Of a DNA stretch of 64,000 nucleotides, positions 28,102 through 37,037 are shown in pieces (position 1 is the stretch's first letter; each line of letters begins with the position of its first letter). This stretch comes from Nocardia sp. NBC_00403 (GTDB taxonomy: Bacteria > Actinomycetota > Actinomycetes > Mycobacteriales > Mycobacteriaceae). Made by a program: the position numbers and the translations under genes. The DNA lies in the NCBI RefSeq assembly GCF_036046055.1, contig NZ_CP107939.1, positions 4,836,001 through 4,900,000 on the forward strand, given 5' to 3'. A model generated the notes under the pieces. That model saw nothing but the letters and a program-made list of their open reading frames with translations. It had not been told where the DNA came from and did not search any database.

Positions 28102-28971
28102 GTGAACGAGACACCGGCCACCGGCAATGGACGGCCGCTCGCCGAGCGGATCGCGAGCCGACTGCTCTACCCGACCTCACGGCCGCGCGAGACGACGTTG
28201 CGTGCGGAGGTCTCCGGCCGGATCGTCCTGGTGACCGGCGCGTCGCACGGCATCGGAAAGGCCAGCGCCCACAAGCTGGGAGCGGCCGGTGCGATCGTGC
28301 TGCTGGTGGCGCGTTCGCGCCCGGACCTCGAACAGGTAGCCGCCGAGATCGCCGCAGCGGGTGGCACCGCGCACGTGTACCCCACCGATCTGACCGACAT
28401 GGACGCTGTCGAGCGACTCGGCCGCGAATTGCTCGACGCGCACGGGCACATCGACGTGCTGGTGAACAATGCGGGCAAGTCGATTCGCCGCTCGATCGAC
28501 GAATCCTATGATCGCTTCCACGATTTCACCCGCACCATCGACGTGAACTACCTCGGCCCGGTGAAGCTGCTGCTGACGCTGCTGCCGAGTATGCGTGAAC
28601 GCAGGCAGGGTCACATCGTCAACATCTCCACCTGGGGTGTGCGGATGCCGCCCGCACCGAGGTGGGCGGCGTATGGCGCCTCGAAATCCGCCTTCGACGT
28701 CTGGCTGCGCAGCGTCGCCGCCGAAATCGCCGCCGACAAGGTCACCACCACCTCGATCTACATGCCCCTCGTCCACACCAGGATGAGCGCACCCACCGAC
28801 TTCAGCCGTGTCCCCGGCCTCACCGTCGACGAAGCCTCCGACCTCGTCTGTCACGCGATCACCACCAAGCCTCGCGAGATCGCTCCATGGTGGTCGTCCG
28901 GTGTGCAAGCCTGGTCGGACCTGACCCGTGGCCGCGCCCAGCGTTTCATGGAACGCACCTTTCGCCGCTGA
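28102..28971 (+). CDS. Short-chain dehydrogenase/reductase
   Basis: 289 residues from GTG 28102; an in-frame ATG at 28066 would add 12 residues, and neither has a clear ribosome binding site. Cofactor motif TGASHGIG, structural NNAG, catalytic Ser in 'NISTWGVR' and YGASK are intact. The ~30-residue N-terminal extension and the C-terminal 'WWSSGVQAWSDLTRGRAQRFMERTF' resemble SDRs fused to or paired with acyl-lipid pathways. The substrate is unknown. Confidence 0.88.
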   Translation: MNETPATGNGRPLAERIASRLLYPTSRPRETTLRAEVSGRIVLVTGASHGIGKASAHKLGAAGAIVLLVARSRPDLEQVAAEIAAAGGTAHVYPTDLTDMDAVERLGRELLDAHGHIDVLVNNAGKSIRRSIDESYDRFHDFTRTIDVNYLGPVKLLLTLLPSMRERRQGHIVNISTWGVRMPPAPRWAAYGASKSAFDVWLRSVAAEIAADKVTTTSIYMPLVHTRMSAPTDFSRVPGLTVDEASDLVCHAITTKPREIAPWWSSGVQAWSDLTRGRAQRFMERTFRR

Positions 28972-29034
28972 CCGTCGTCGGTTGGGACAGGCGCCGGTAG
29001 CCGCCTGCGACACGCCGGGGCATAGGATCGGCGG

Positions 29035-29691
29035 ATGCCAGGATCCGCCGAGCGAGCTACCAGCCTGGCGCTGCTCTTCACCCTCGCCGACTCACGGCTG
29101 CCGATCGGCGGGCATGTGCACTCCGGCGGCGTCGAGGAGGCGGTTGCTTCCGGGCTCGTGCGTGATGTCGCGACGGTGGAGCTTTATCTACGTCGTCGGA
29201 TACGCACCTCCGGGCTGGTTGCCGCGTCGTTGGCGGCGGCGGTGTGCTCGGGCGCGCTCGAGCCGGTGTGTGCGGAGGCCGAGGCCGACGCGAGGACGCC
29301 CGCGCCCGGTGCCCGCACGGCGTCGCGCGCACAGGGCCGCGGTCTCCTGCGTCTGGCCAAACAGATTTGGCCGCAACATGATTGGGTCGCGCTCGGGTCG
29401 CGTCCGCATCTGTCTACGGTGTTCGGCATGGTCGGGGCGGCCTGCGCGGTCACGCCGCAGGAGACTGCGGGAGTTGTCCTGTACACGACGCTGACCGGCG
29501 CGGCGACCGCCGCTCAGCGACTGCTCGCCTTGGATCCGGCTGCCATTGCCGCATGCACGGTCCGGCTCACCGATCTATGCGATCGAACCGCCGTCGAGGC
29601 CGCGACCGGGCTCGCGGCGCTGTCGGATCCACTGCAGGACGTGCTTGCCCAACGGCACGCGCAACGGGAAATGCCGCTGTTCGCCAGCTGA
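29035..29691 (+). CDS. ureF: Urease accessory protein UreF
   Basis: 218 residues. All-helical UreF pattern: '[30 protein letters not shown]', '[20 protein letters not shown]', '[23 protein letters not shown]'. UreF joins UreD and UreG in the nickel-insertion complex that activates apo-urease. It restarts the urease operon after the inserted block. Confidence 0.93.
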   Translation: MPGSAERATSLALLFTLADSRLPIGGHVHSGGVEEAVASGLVRDVATVELYLRRRIRTSGLVAASLAAAVCSGALEPVCAEAEADARTPAPGARTASRAQGRGLLRLAKQIWPQHDWVALGSRPHLSTVFGMVGAACAVTPQETAGVVLYTTLTGAATAAQRLLALDPAAIAACTVRLTDLCDRTAVEAATGLAALSDPLQDVLAQRHAQREMPLFAS

Positions 29692-29725
29692 CCGGCGCCG
29701 GACCGAGAGAAGGAGATCGTCACTC

Positions 29726-30448
29726 ATGCCCCCACATCTGATCGACGGCGAACCGCACGCTCACACCCATGATCGGCCCAAGCGTGCCCGCACGGCGGGG
29801 GAGGCGCTGCGCATCGGCATCGGAGGACCGGTCGGTTCCGGCAAGACCGCGCTGGTTGCCGCGCTGTGCAGGCAGCTGCGCGACGAGCTGTCGCTCGCGG
29901 TGCTGACCAACGACATCTACACCACCGAGGATGCGGACTTCCTGCGCAGGCACGCGGTATTGCCGGACGAGCGGATCACCGCGGTGCAGACCGGCGGTTG
30001 CCCGCACACGGCGATTCGCGACGACATCACCGCGAACCTCGACGCCATCGATGATCTGATCGCGGCGAACCCGCCGCTCGATCTGATCCTGGTGGAATCG
30101 GGTGGCGACAACCTCACCGCGACGTTCTCCTCTGGTCTGATCGACGTGCAGATCTTTGTCGTCGATGTCGCGGGCGGCGACAAGGTGCCGCGCAAGGGCG
30201 GCCCTGGCGTTACCTTCTCGGACTTGTTGGTGATCAACAAGACCGATCTTGCCCCGTTCGTCGGCGCCGACCTCGGCGTCATGGCGCGTGACGCGGCGAA
30301 GGTGCGCGAGGGTCGCCGGACGGCAATGATTTCGCTCACCGACGATCCAGCCGCAACCCCGGTGCTCGCCTGGGTGCGCGAGCAATTGCGGGCGATCGCC
30401 GAACAGGATCACCAGCCCGGCGCTGCCGAATCGGCCGTTGCGCACTGA
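29726..30448 (+). CDS. ureG: Urease accessory GTPase UreG
   Basis: 240 residues from ATG 29726, with AAGGAG upstream. P-loop [11 protein letters not shown], the nickel-linked '[13 protein letters not shown]' (Cys-Pro-His) and G4 'NKTDL' are intact. The N-terminus has a histidine-containing segment ('[10 protein letters not shown]') that may bind nickel. GTP hydrolysis drives nickel delivery to UreC. Confidence 0.96.
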   Translation: MPPHLIDGEPHAHTHDRPKRARTAGEALRIGIGGPVGSGKTALVAALCRQLRDELSLAVLTNDIYTTEDADFLRRHAVLPDERITAVQTGGCPHTAIRDDITANLDAIDDLIAANPPLDLILVESGGDNLTATFSSGLIDVQIFVVDVAGGDKVPRKGGPGVTFSDLLVINKTDLAPFVGADLGVMARDAAKVREGRRTAMISLTDDPAATPVLAWVREQLRAIAEQDHQPGAAESAVAH

Positions 30449-31088
30449 ATTACGTATCGTCGCGGCCGTCGGCTCGCTGCCGGAGATCCATGCCAGCGGC
30501 GGGCTGACGGCGCGGCGCACCGGTTCCGACACAGTGCACATGGTCGGTACCGCCGCCACCCCACTCGGCGGTGACGAGCTCGATATCGCGATCACGGTCG
30601 GCCCCGGCGCACGATTGGTGGTCCGCTCGGTGGCGGCGACCATCGCGCTGCCCAGTGCCGCGACCCTGCGATCGAGCGCCCGGTGGCGTTTCGAGGTCGC
30701 GGCAGGAGGCGAGTTGGACTTCGATCCGGAGCCGACGATCGTGGCGGGGGGTGCCCACCATCACGCTGTTACCACGGTTCGATTGGCGACCGGTGCCCGG
30801 TTGCGGTTGCGCGAACGGGTGCAGATCGGCAGGGTCGGCGAGGACGGCGGTGGCTGGCGCGGCGATGTGATCGCCGACATCGGCGACCTTCCGTTACTTC
30901 GGCACCGCCTGGCACTCGGCGCGGGTGGCGCTGCCGACGATGGACTCGCCGCGCCGCGCGCGTTGGACAGTGAGCTCGTCTATCCCGACGATCGTCCGGT
31001 CGAAACAATCGGTTTGACCGGGTCGCGCCTGCCGTTGGCGGCCGGCGGGACGCTGTTCACCCGAGTCGGGCCACTGCTCGCCGGCTGA
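30438..31088 (+). CDS. ureD: Urease accessory protein UreD/UreH
   Basis: 216 residues, the usual actinobacterial length. The TTG start at 30438 overlaps the ureG end by 11 bases in another frame. Conserved pattern: '[22 protein letters not shown]', '[41 protein letters not shown]'. It is the scaffold that binds apo-urease and recruits UreFG. Confidence 0.9.
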   Translation: MRTELRIVAAVGSLPEIHASGGLTARRTGSDTVHMVGTAATPLGGDELDIAITVGPGARLVVRSVAATIALPSAATLRSSARWRFEVAAGGELDFDPEPTIVAGGAHHHAVTTVRLATGARLRLRERVQIGRVGEDGGGWRGDVIADIGDLPLLRHRLALGAGGAADDGLAAPRALDSELVYPDDRPVETIGLTGSRLPLAAGGTLFTRVGPLLAG

Positions 31089-31294
31089 TCCGCCGGCCGA
31101 CGAATCCCGTGCAGCGGACCGCGACCTCTTAATTGCTGAAAGATTGCTGGTGCGTGGAGTGGCTCCACGTGCTGGTCTCGGCCGGGTACCTGCTCGGGCG
31201 ATGTTCTCCTCGGGCCGAGCGAGAGTTGCCGATGGCTGTTCGCGAAGAATGTGCGGTCGATGCGGTTAGCCGAGCGCAAGATGGGACATAAGAG

Positions 31295-31334
31295 AAGGGT
31301 GGGAACTCGACAGTGTCGTCGAGTTCCCACCCTT
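31295..31334. terminator. Perfect 17-base-pair hairpin terminator
   Basis: AAGGGTGGGAACTCGAC (31295-31311) pairs perfectly with GTCGAGTTCCCACCCTT (31318-31334) around AGTGTC. It lies between the convergent ureD and secreted-protein genes, closer to the latter, and could end transcription in both directions. Confidence 0.85.
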
Positions 31335-31351
31335 ACCGGTTTCGAGCTCGA

Positions 31352-32125
31352 TCAGTCGCCGACGACCCGTGAGGGTGCGTTGAAGGCGTTGATCGCACCG
31401 ACCGCGGCACCGGCTGCCGCACCAACAACTGCCGCGGGGATCGTGATCACCGCGGCACCGAAACTGGCGCCCAGCATCGGCCCTGCCAGGATGCCGATAG
31501 GCAGCAATGGCACGCCGGCCACCAGGCCGACTACGCCGCCGACGGCGGCCGAGGTCAGCGCAATCGGGACCGACGAGGCTGCCCCCGCTACCGCACCCAT
31601 CGCGGCGGTACCGATGGTCTGTCCGGCGATTCGGTCGGATCTGCTGCGTTCCATCCCGATCGAATCGAGGAACGTTGCGAGATCGGCCTCGGCCAGCGCG
31701 GAACTGTCGTTGATCTGGATCGCCTGTTCCTGGTTGATCCATTCCGGCGCCGGTATCGTGACGTCACCGAAGCGGAACTGGCCGGGGGGTGGCGCGATCG
31801 GCGGGACCGGGGCCACCGGGGCGGGCGGGTGCAGCACCCCGACGGGCGCGAGATAGCGCTTTTCCGGCGCCGTTCGCGACCACTGCAGTGAACTGTGCGT
31901 GTCGTCAGGGATGTTCAGCCCCTCATACGGCATCGCGTTGGGCGAGTCGGCCGCAGGCCACTGCGCCTTCTGCTCGGGGTGCGTGACCGCATTCGACTGA
32001 GCGGGTTCGGCATTGGCAGTGCCGGTTCCCACCAGCGCCAGGACTAGCGGTACCGCGCCCGCCGCGACCATCGAACCCACTTTTTGTCGCTGCGGGTTGG
32101 GAGCTCTGTGCTTGCCCGTGGCCAT
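31352..32125 (-). CDS. Secreted protein with glycine-zipper-like C-terminus, function unknown
   Basis: 257 residues, with GAAAGG before the ATG. Signal peptide residues 1-39 ('VGSMVAAGAVPLVLALVGTGTANA-EP'). The middle is proline-rich, with a conserved-looking 'FRFGDVTIPAPEWINQEQAIQINDSSALAEADLATFLDSIGMERSRSDRIAGQTIG'. The last ~80 residues are an Ala/Gly-rich hydrophobic stretch like a glycine zipper, which often inserts in membranes. No family is recognised with confidence. Confidence 0.8.
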   Translation of the reverse strand: MATGKHRAPNPQRQKVGSMVAAGAVPLVLALVGTGTANAEPAQSNAVTHPEQKAQWPAADSPNAMPYEGLNIPDDTHSSLQWSRTAPEKRYLAPVGVLHPPAPVAPVPPIAPPPGQFRFGDVTIPAPEWINQEQAIQINDSSALAEADLATFLDSIGMERSRSDRIAGQTIGTAAMGAVAGAASSVPIALTSAAVGGVVGLVAGVPLLPIGILAGPMLGASFGAAVITIPAAVVGAAAGAAVGAINAFNAPSRVVGD

Positions 32126-32384
32126 ACATCACCTTTCATTCCGGAGAGTTGTCGTGTTCGACGCCACACATTCGGACCCAACTGGGCAAGAGGATTGGTC
32201 GATTCTCAGGAAAGGCAAAGGTTTGATATTGCCAGATATTAGCTGTAGCGCTGTGTTGTGAGGTTCGAGGCGGTTGCCTCCTGGAAATGCGCGCCAGGAT
32301 TCGCGTGCCAGAAGTTCGCTCGACAAGTGGAACGTGGGTGAGCCGAACGATGATGCTGATCGGATACGGCCGGGGCCGCCCGCC

Positions 32385-33845
32385 TCAGCCTGCCCTGCGG
32401 TCGGCCGCCGCCTTCTCCGCCTTGTCGAGGGCCTTGGCCTTCTCCACGGTCTTGCCGTTCTCGGCAGGCGGCGCGCCGAGCGCGGCCGCGAGCTCGTCGG
32501 CATCCTCCTCGTCGGCGTTGACCGTCTCGAGAGCGAGCCGGGCGAACACCCACTGCTCGGTCGCCGCCATCTGACCGCGGCTGCGCCCGAGGAAGGTCAC
32601 GAACCACTGGATGACGGTGATGATCCGGCTGCGGTAGCCGACCAGGTAGTAGAGGTGCAGCGCGAGCCAGGCCAGCCAGGCAATGAACCCGCCGAACTCC
32701 AGCTTGCCGATCTGGCAGACGGCGCTGAACCGCGACACTGTCGCCATGCTGCCCTTGTTGAAGTACTTGAACGGCTTGCGATCCTGCGGCGCTTGGCCTT
32801 TCAGGCCGGCCTTGATCTGCTTGGCCGCATAGGTCGAACCCTGGATCGCGCCCTGCGCCATGCCGGGCACGTCCGGCACCGACATCAGGTCGCCGACGAC
32901 GAAAACGTTCGGGTAGCCCTTGATGGTGAGGTCGGGTTCGACGATGACCCGCCCGGCGCGATCGACCTGGGTGCCCTCGGACTGTTCGGCGAGCATCTTG
33001 CCGAGCGGGCTGCCCTGGACGCCGGCCGACCACACCTTGCAGGAGGACTCGATGCGGCGAACGGTGCCGTCGGAGTCCTTCACCGTGACGCCGTGCGCGT
33101 CGATATCGGTCACCATGGCATTGAGCTGGATCTCGACGCCCATCTTCTCGAGCCGCCGCTGCGCCTTGCCGCCCAGCTTCGGGCCCATCGGGCCGAGCAC
33201 CGCGCCCGCGCCTTCGAGCAGGACGACTCGCGCGTCACGCGGATCGATGTTGTGGAACGTGCCTTCGAGCGTGCGATCGGAGAGTTCGGCGATCTGGCCC
33301 GCCAATTCGACACCGGTGGGTCCGGCGCCCACAACTACGAAGGTGAGCAGCCGGTCCCGCATTTCCTGCGTGGTGGCCAGTTCGGCCCCTTCGAACGCGC
33401 CCAGGATGCGCGCGCGTAGCTCGAGTGCGTCATCGATGGTCTTCATGCCCGGCGCGTAGGTGGCGAACTTGTCGTTGCCGAAGTAGGACTGCTGCGCTCC
33501 GGTCGCCACGATCAGACTGTCGAACTCGGTGACGGTGTTCTGGTTGAGCAGTTGCGAGGTCACCGTCTTGGCCTGCAGGTCGATATCGATGACATCGCCG
33601 AGCAGCACCTGCGCGTTCTTCTGCTTGCGCAGGACCAGGCGGGTGGCCGGCGCGATTTCGCCCACCGAGAGGATGCCGGTGGCCACCTGGTAGAGCAGGG
33701 GCTGGAAGAGGTGGGTGGAGGTCTTGGAGATCAGGGTGACGTCCACATCGGCGTGCTTGAGGTGCTTGGTTCCGAACAAGCCGCCGAAGCCGGAGCCGAT
33801 AACCACCACCCGATGACGACGGTTCTCGACAGACTCAGTGCTCAT
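32385..33845 (-). CDS. ndh: Type II NADH dehydrogenase (NDH-2)
   Basis: 486 residues from ATG 33845. FAD site 'HRVVVIGSGFGGLFGTKHL', NADH site 'LLTFVVVGAGPTGVELAGQIAEL', 'VFVVGDLMSVP' for FAD, and a C-terminal membrane-contact segment ('AWLAWLALHLYYLVGYRSRIITVIQWFVTFLGRSRGQ'). It oxidises NADH and reduces menaquinone without proton pumping. Orthologue of Rv1854c, which likewise follows the urease genes in M. tuberculosis. The charged Glu/Lys-rich tail is variable. Confidence 0.94.
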   Translation of the reverse strand: MSTESVENRRHRVVVIGSGFGGLFGTKHLKHADVDVTLISKTSTHLFQPLLYQVATGILSVGEIAPATRLVLRKQKNAQVLLGDVIDIDLQAKTVTSQLLNQNTVTEFDSLIVATGAQQSYFGNDKFATYAPGMKTIDDALELRARILGAFEGAELATTQEMRDRLLTFVVVGAGPTGVELAGQIAELSDRTLEGTFHNIDPRDARVVLLEGAGAVLGPMGPKLGGKAQRRLEKMGVEIQLNAMVTDIDAHGVTVKDSDGTVRRIESSCKVWSAGVQGSPLGKMLAEQSEGTQVDRAGRVIVEPDLTIKGYPNVFVVGDLMSVPDVPGMAQGAIQGSTYAAKQIKAGLKGQAPQDRKPFKYFNKGSMATVSRFSAVCQIGKLEFGGFIAWLAWLALHLYYLVGYRSRIITVIQWFVTFLGRSRGQMAATEQWVFARLALETVNADEEDADELAAALGAPPAENGKTVEKAKALDKAEKAAADRRAG

Positions 33846-34071
33846 CGTCCTGCTCCTCGACAGACCTGGGCTTGGCCCCACGAACGTTGTTGACCCGCCT
33901 TACGGTAGTCGGCGCCGACTCGACCGTCACGGCGAGATCCCGGTTCCTGCTGTGCTGCGAAGCGATACCACCCTGCCGCCGATCCGCCGGGTGGAGCGTT
34001 GATGGGGCGAACCGACCGAATGAATGTGAGAAAGAGAATACGATAGATGCTGTCGTTCAGGGAGGTTTGCC

Positions 34072-35556
34072 ATGGTTGCCCGCGACCGTGTCGTCGGCCG
34101 AAAGCCCAGCGCACAGCCTGAATCCGAGAATGCTTCGTTGATCGATATCCCTGATGGGCACCTCATCGATCGCGCATTGCGATGCGTTCCGGAGCGCCGC
34201 AGAGTCCTTGCCTCACCGCCCCGCGGCAGCGCGACCACCGCGGTCGACGGCGACGCGGGTCTGCCCTATTTCGGGCGCGGACTGCATTATCTGCGCTGGG
34301 GTCCGGCGGAGATGATGAACCGCTATCGCCGCTACGGCCCCGTGTCACTCAACAGCTCCCTCGGTATCGATCGGGTGCTGGTCTGCGGACCCGATGCGAT
34401 CGACGAGGTGCTCGGCAGGCGCCGCCGCGATTTCGGTCAGGGGTGGGACTACTTCATCGGCCCGTTCTTCAGGCGCGGTCTGCTGCTGCTCGAATTCGAG
34501 GAGCACATGTTCCATCGCCGGATCATGCAGCAGGCGTTCACCAGGGACCGGCTGGAGGCCCATCTGACCGCGCTGACGCCGGTGGCCGGCGAGGCAATCG
34601 GGCGCTGGGTTCCGCACGGCGAGACCCGCAGGACAATCAAGCTGTACCCGACGATCAAGGAACTGACCCTCGAGATCGCGGGGGAGACCTTCATGGCCGT
34701 CGACGTCGGCGCCCAACGTCGCATGCTGCTGGGTGCCTTCCTCGACTGCACGCACGCCGGGCTCTCGATCATCCGTCATCCGGTCCCCGGCGGGCATTGG
34801 CGTGCGGGTCTGCAGGGCCGCAAGGTGCTGGAGGACTACTTCACGGCGATGCTGCCGCAGAAGCGGCGCACCGAATCACCGGACTTCTTCTCTGGTCTGT
34901 GCCATGCGCGCACCGAGGACGGTGCGGAATTCAGCGACGCCGATGTGGTGAACCACATGATCTTCCTGATCATGGCCGCCCACGACACCACCACGACGAC
35001 GGCCACAGCGGTCGCCTACTACCTGGGTAAACATCCGCAATGGCAGCAGCGTGTGCGTGCCGAAGTGTCGGCCATCGATCACGAAACCGGCAGTGCCGCA
35101 CCGACGATCGCGGATCTGGACCGGATGCACGACCTCGACCTGGTGATCAAGGAGAGTCTGCGGTTGGTGCCGCCGGTGCCCGGTCTGGTGCGGCGGGCGG
35201 TGCGCGACACCGAAATCGCGGGCCGCTACATTCCGGCGGGCACGCCCTGCGATCTCGCCTACAGCGTCAACCATATGCTGCCGGAGCTGTGGACGAGGCC
35301 CGAGCGGTTCGACCCCGAGCGTTTTGCCGAACATCGCAGGGAAGACAAGTCGCACCGCCTCGCCTGGCTGCCGTTCGGTGCGGGCGCACACAAGTGCATC
35401 GGCATGCACTTCGGCACGTTCGAGGTGAAAACGATCATCGCCGCACTGGTGCGCGCATACGAGTGGACGATCCCCGAGGACTATCGAATGCCCTGGGGTT
35501 TCTCGACCATTCCGTTTCCGAGAGACGGCGCTCCGGTCGACCTACGCCGCCTGTGA
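34072..35556 (+). CDS. Cytochrome P450
   Basis: 494 residues, GGAGG before the ATG. I-helix 'AAHDTTTTT', ExxR in 'KESLRL', and haem loop 'FGAGAHKCIGMHFG' with Cys442 as ligand. The N-terminus has no membrane anchor. The overall length and 'RREDKSHRLAWLPFGAG' resemble CYP families acting on hydrophobic substrates such as sterols or fatty acids. No ferredoxin is adjacent. It is divergent from ndh. Confidence 0.93.
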   Translation: MVARDRVVGRKPSAQPESENASLIDIPDGHLIDRALRCVPERRRVLASPPRGSATTAVDGDAGLPYFGRGLHYLRWGPAEMMNRYRRYGPVSLNSSLGIDRVLVCGPDAIDEVLGRRRRDFGQGWDYFIGPFFRRGLLLLEFEEHMFHRRIMQQAFTRDRLEAHLTALTPVAGEAIGRWVPHGETRRTIKLYPTIKELTLEIAGETFMAVDVGAQRRMLLGAFLDCTHAGLSIIRHPVPGGHWRAGLQGRKVLEDYFTAMLPQKRRTESPDFFSGLCHARTEDGAEFSDADVVNHMIFLIMAAHDTTTTTATAVAYYLGKHPQWQQRVRAEVSAIDHETGSAAPTIADLDRMHDLDLVIKESLRLVPPVPGLVRRAVRDTEIAGRYIPAGTPCDLAYSVNHMLPELWTRPERFDPERFAEHRREDKSHRLAWLPFGAGAHKCIGMHFGTFEVKTIIAALVRAYEWTIPEDYRMPWGFSTIPFPRDGAPVDLRRL

Positions 35557-35602
35557 CGGGACCGCGCAGCAGCAGTCCTCGGCTGCTGCGCGGTTGGGGT
35601 GG

Positions 35603-36505
35603 TCAACGCCCGGAGAAAAGGAGCTCCGCAACCTTGGTGTCGGTCTCGGCGCCCTCGGTGTAGCCGCCGGCGTCGCCGAGCGAACTCATGATCGCCAGGG
35701 TGTAGCGCTCGCCGGGGCCTGCGAAGCCGACCGAATTCACCACCCAGCCACCCTGCTCGGCAGACCAGCCGTTCTTCAGCCCCGGTTGCATCTTCGGACC
35801 TGCGCCCCACACACCCCAGTGCTGGTTCATGTCCACCGAGCGCATCCGGTCGAAGAGATAGCTGCGGTCGTCGGGATGCATACGCGTGAAAATGTTGTCC
35901 ATCAACCGGTCCAGGTCGGCGGCCGTGCACTTCTGGAAGGACCAGTCCGGGAACAACGCGGTGGTTGTTGGTAGCGGGACGAGGGTAACCATGCCGTTGG
36001 CGCGGAAGGCATTGTTGTAGGCCATCCGGTCGAAGCCCGCGTACTTGTTCCAGAGGAAATCGGCGGCGGCGTCGTTGGAGGTCGCCAGCATCGACTCCAT
36101 CAGTCCGCGATCGCCCGGCGTGAGGTCGATCGCGCCGACCCGCGCGCGATTGAGCAGGTCCTCGGCAATCGCGAGCTTGATGGTCGAGGCGGTCCAGACC
36201 GAGTTCTCGGCATTCTCGTTCGCGTACACCCCGCCGCTGACCCGATCGCGAACCACGTAGCCGGTGACGCCGGGCCGACCGCTCAGGTAGGCGTCCACGG
36301 CCGCGATCCGGTTGCTCATATCGCAGTCGAAGCCGGGCAGGCAGCCTTGCATATGCGCGGGCGGCGCGGCGTTCGCGATCGGTAACAGCGCAGGTACGCT
36401 CGGTATCAAGATCGCCGCGGCAGCAAGGACACAGGTTGATGCGGCCACGCGGGGAACGGCCCGGGTGACGGCCAAGGGGTAACGCACGAGGGAACACGAT
36501 GGCAC
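35603..36505 (-). CDS. Secreted class A beta-lactamase-like serine hydrolase, atypical KNG motif
   Basis: 300 residues with a secretory signal up to about residue 47. Penicillin-recognising motifs: SxxK is 'STIK' (S107, K110) and SxN-like 'SND' (143-145). The third box reads KNG (244-246) rather than KTG/KSG. No clear Glu166-type omega loop is seen. It could be a D-Ala-D-Ala-type peptidase or esterase, or a weak beta-lactamase. The context gives no further hint. Confidence 0.75.
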   Translation of the reverse strand: MPSCSLVRYPLAVTRAVPRVAASTCVLAAAAILIPSVPALLPIANAAPPAHMQGCLPGFDCDMSNRIAAVDAYLSGRPGVTGYVVRDRVSGGVYANENAENSVWTASTIKLAIAEDLLNRARVGAIDLTPGDRGLMESMLATSNDAAADFLWNKYAGFDRMAYNNAFRANGMVTLVPLPTTTALFPDWSFQKCTAADLDRLMDNIFTRMHPDDRSYLFDRMRSVDMNQHWGVWGAGPKMQPGLKNGWSAEQGGWVVNSVGFAGPGERYTLAIMSSLGDAGGYTEGAETDTKVAELLFSGR

Positions 36506-36600
36506 ATCGGCGCGCTGGGCGCACGTCTTGAGCTGGGCTGGCGACTGTGCTACTGCGAACGTTGCGCGCTTGCCTTGCAGTGTCTTTCGCAGCGGGTCGA

Positions 36601-36807
36601 TCAGCGGAAAGCTGCGCGCAATTCCTCGACGGTTCGTCCGTTGAGCCGGTAGCAGTGCGCGAAGGCCTCGGAGTGACTATCGCGTGGCCAGGAATGTAAG
36701 ACACAGGTGCGGCCATATGAGCGCGAGTTGACCAGCTCCCATCTGTCTCCGACTCGGCGGACTGTGAACCCGCCTCTCGGAACAAGGGGAATCACCATCG
36801 CAACCAT
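36601..36807 (-). CDS. Small hypothetical protein
   Basis: 68 residues from ATG 36807 ('MVAMVIPLVPRGGFTVRRVGDRWELVNSRSYGRTC'). The frame is open further upstream without a clear ribosome binding site. The composition looks coding and the length suits small actinobacterial DUFs, but I recognise no family. Confidence 0.4.
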   Translation of the reverse strand: MVAMVIPLVPRGGFTVRRVGDRWELVNSRSYGRTCVLHSWPRDSHSEAFAHCYRLNGRTVEELRAAFR

Positions 36808-37037
36808 GAAACGCGAACCAGCCTTTCGTGCAGTCTCCCGTTCCTCCCCGGTTGAGCACTGTTGCACATCGAGGCACTCGATCCGAGGTGACACGACGAA
36901 GTAAATCGTTCGTGTGTGGCTTATTTCACTCTCGGGCCACTGGGGTGCCGAAATTGCGTACCGATCGCTGGGCGTATAAACGTGCACGAAGCCCGAGGCG
37001 TTTCGACACAGAATCCGGACCCGACGAGAGGGCGCAG

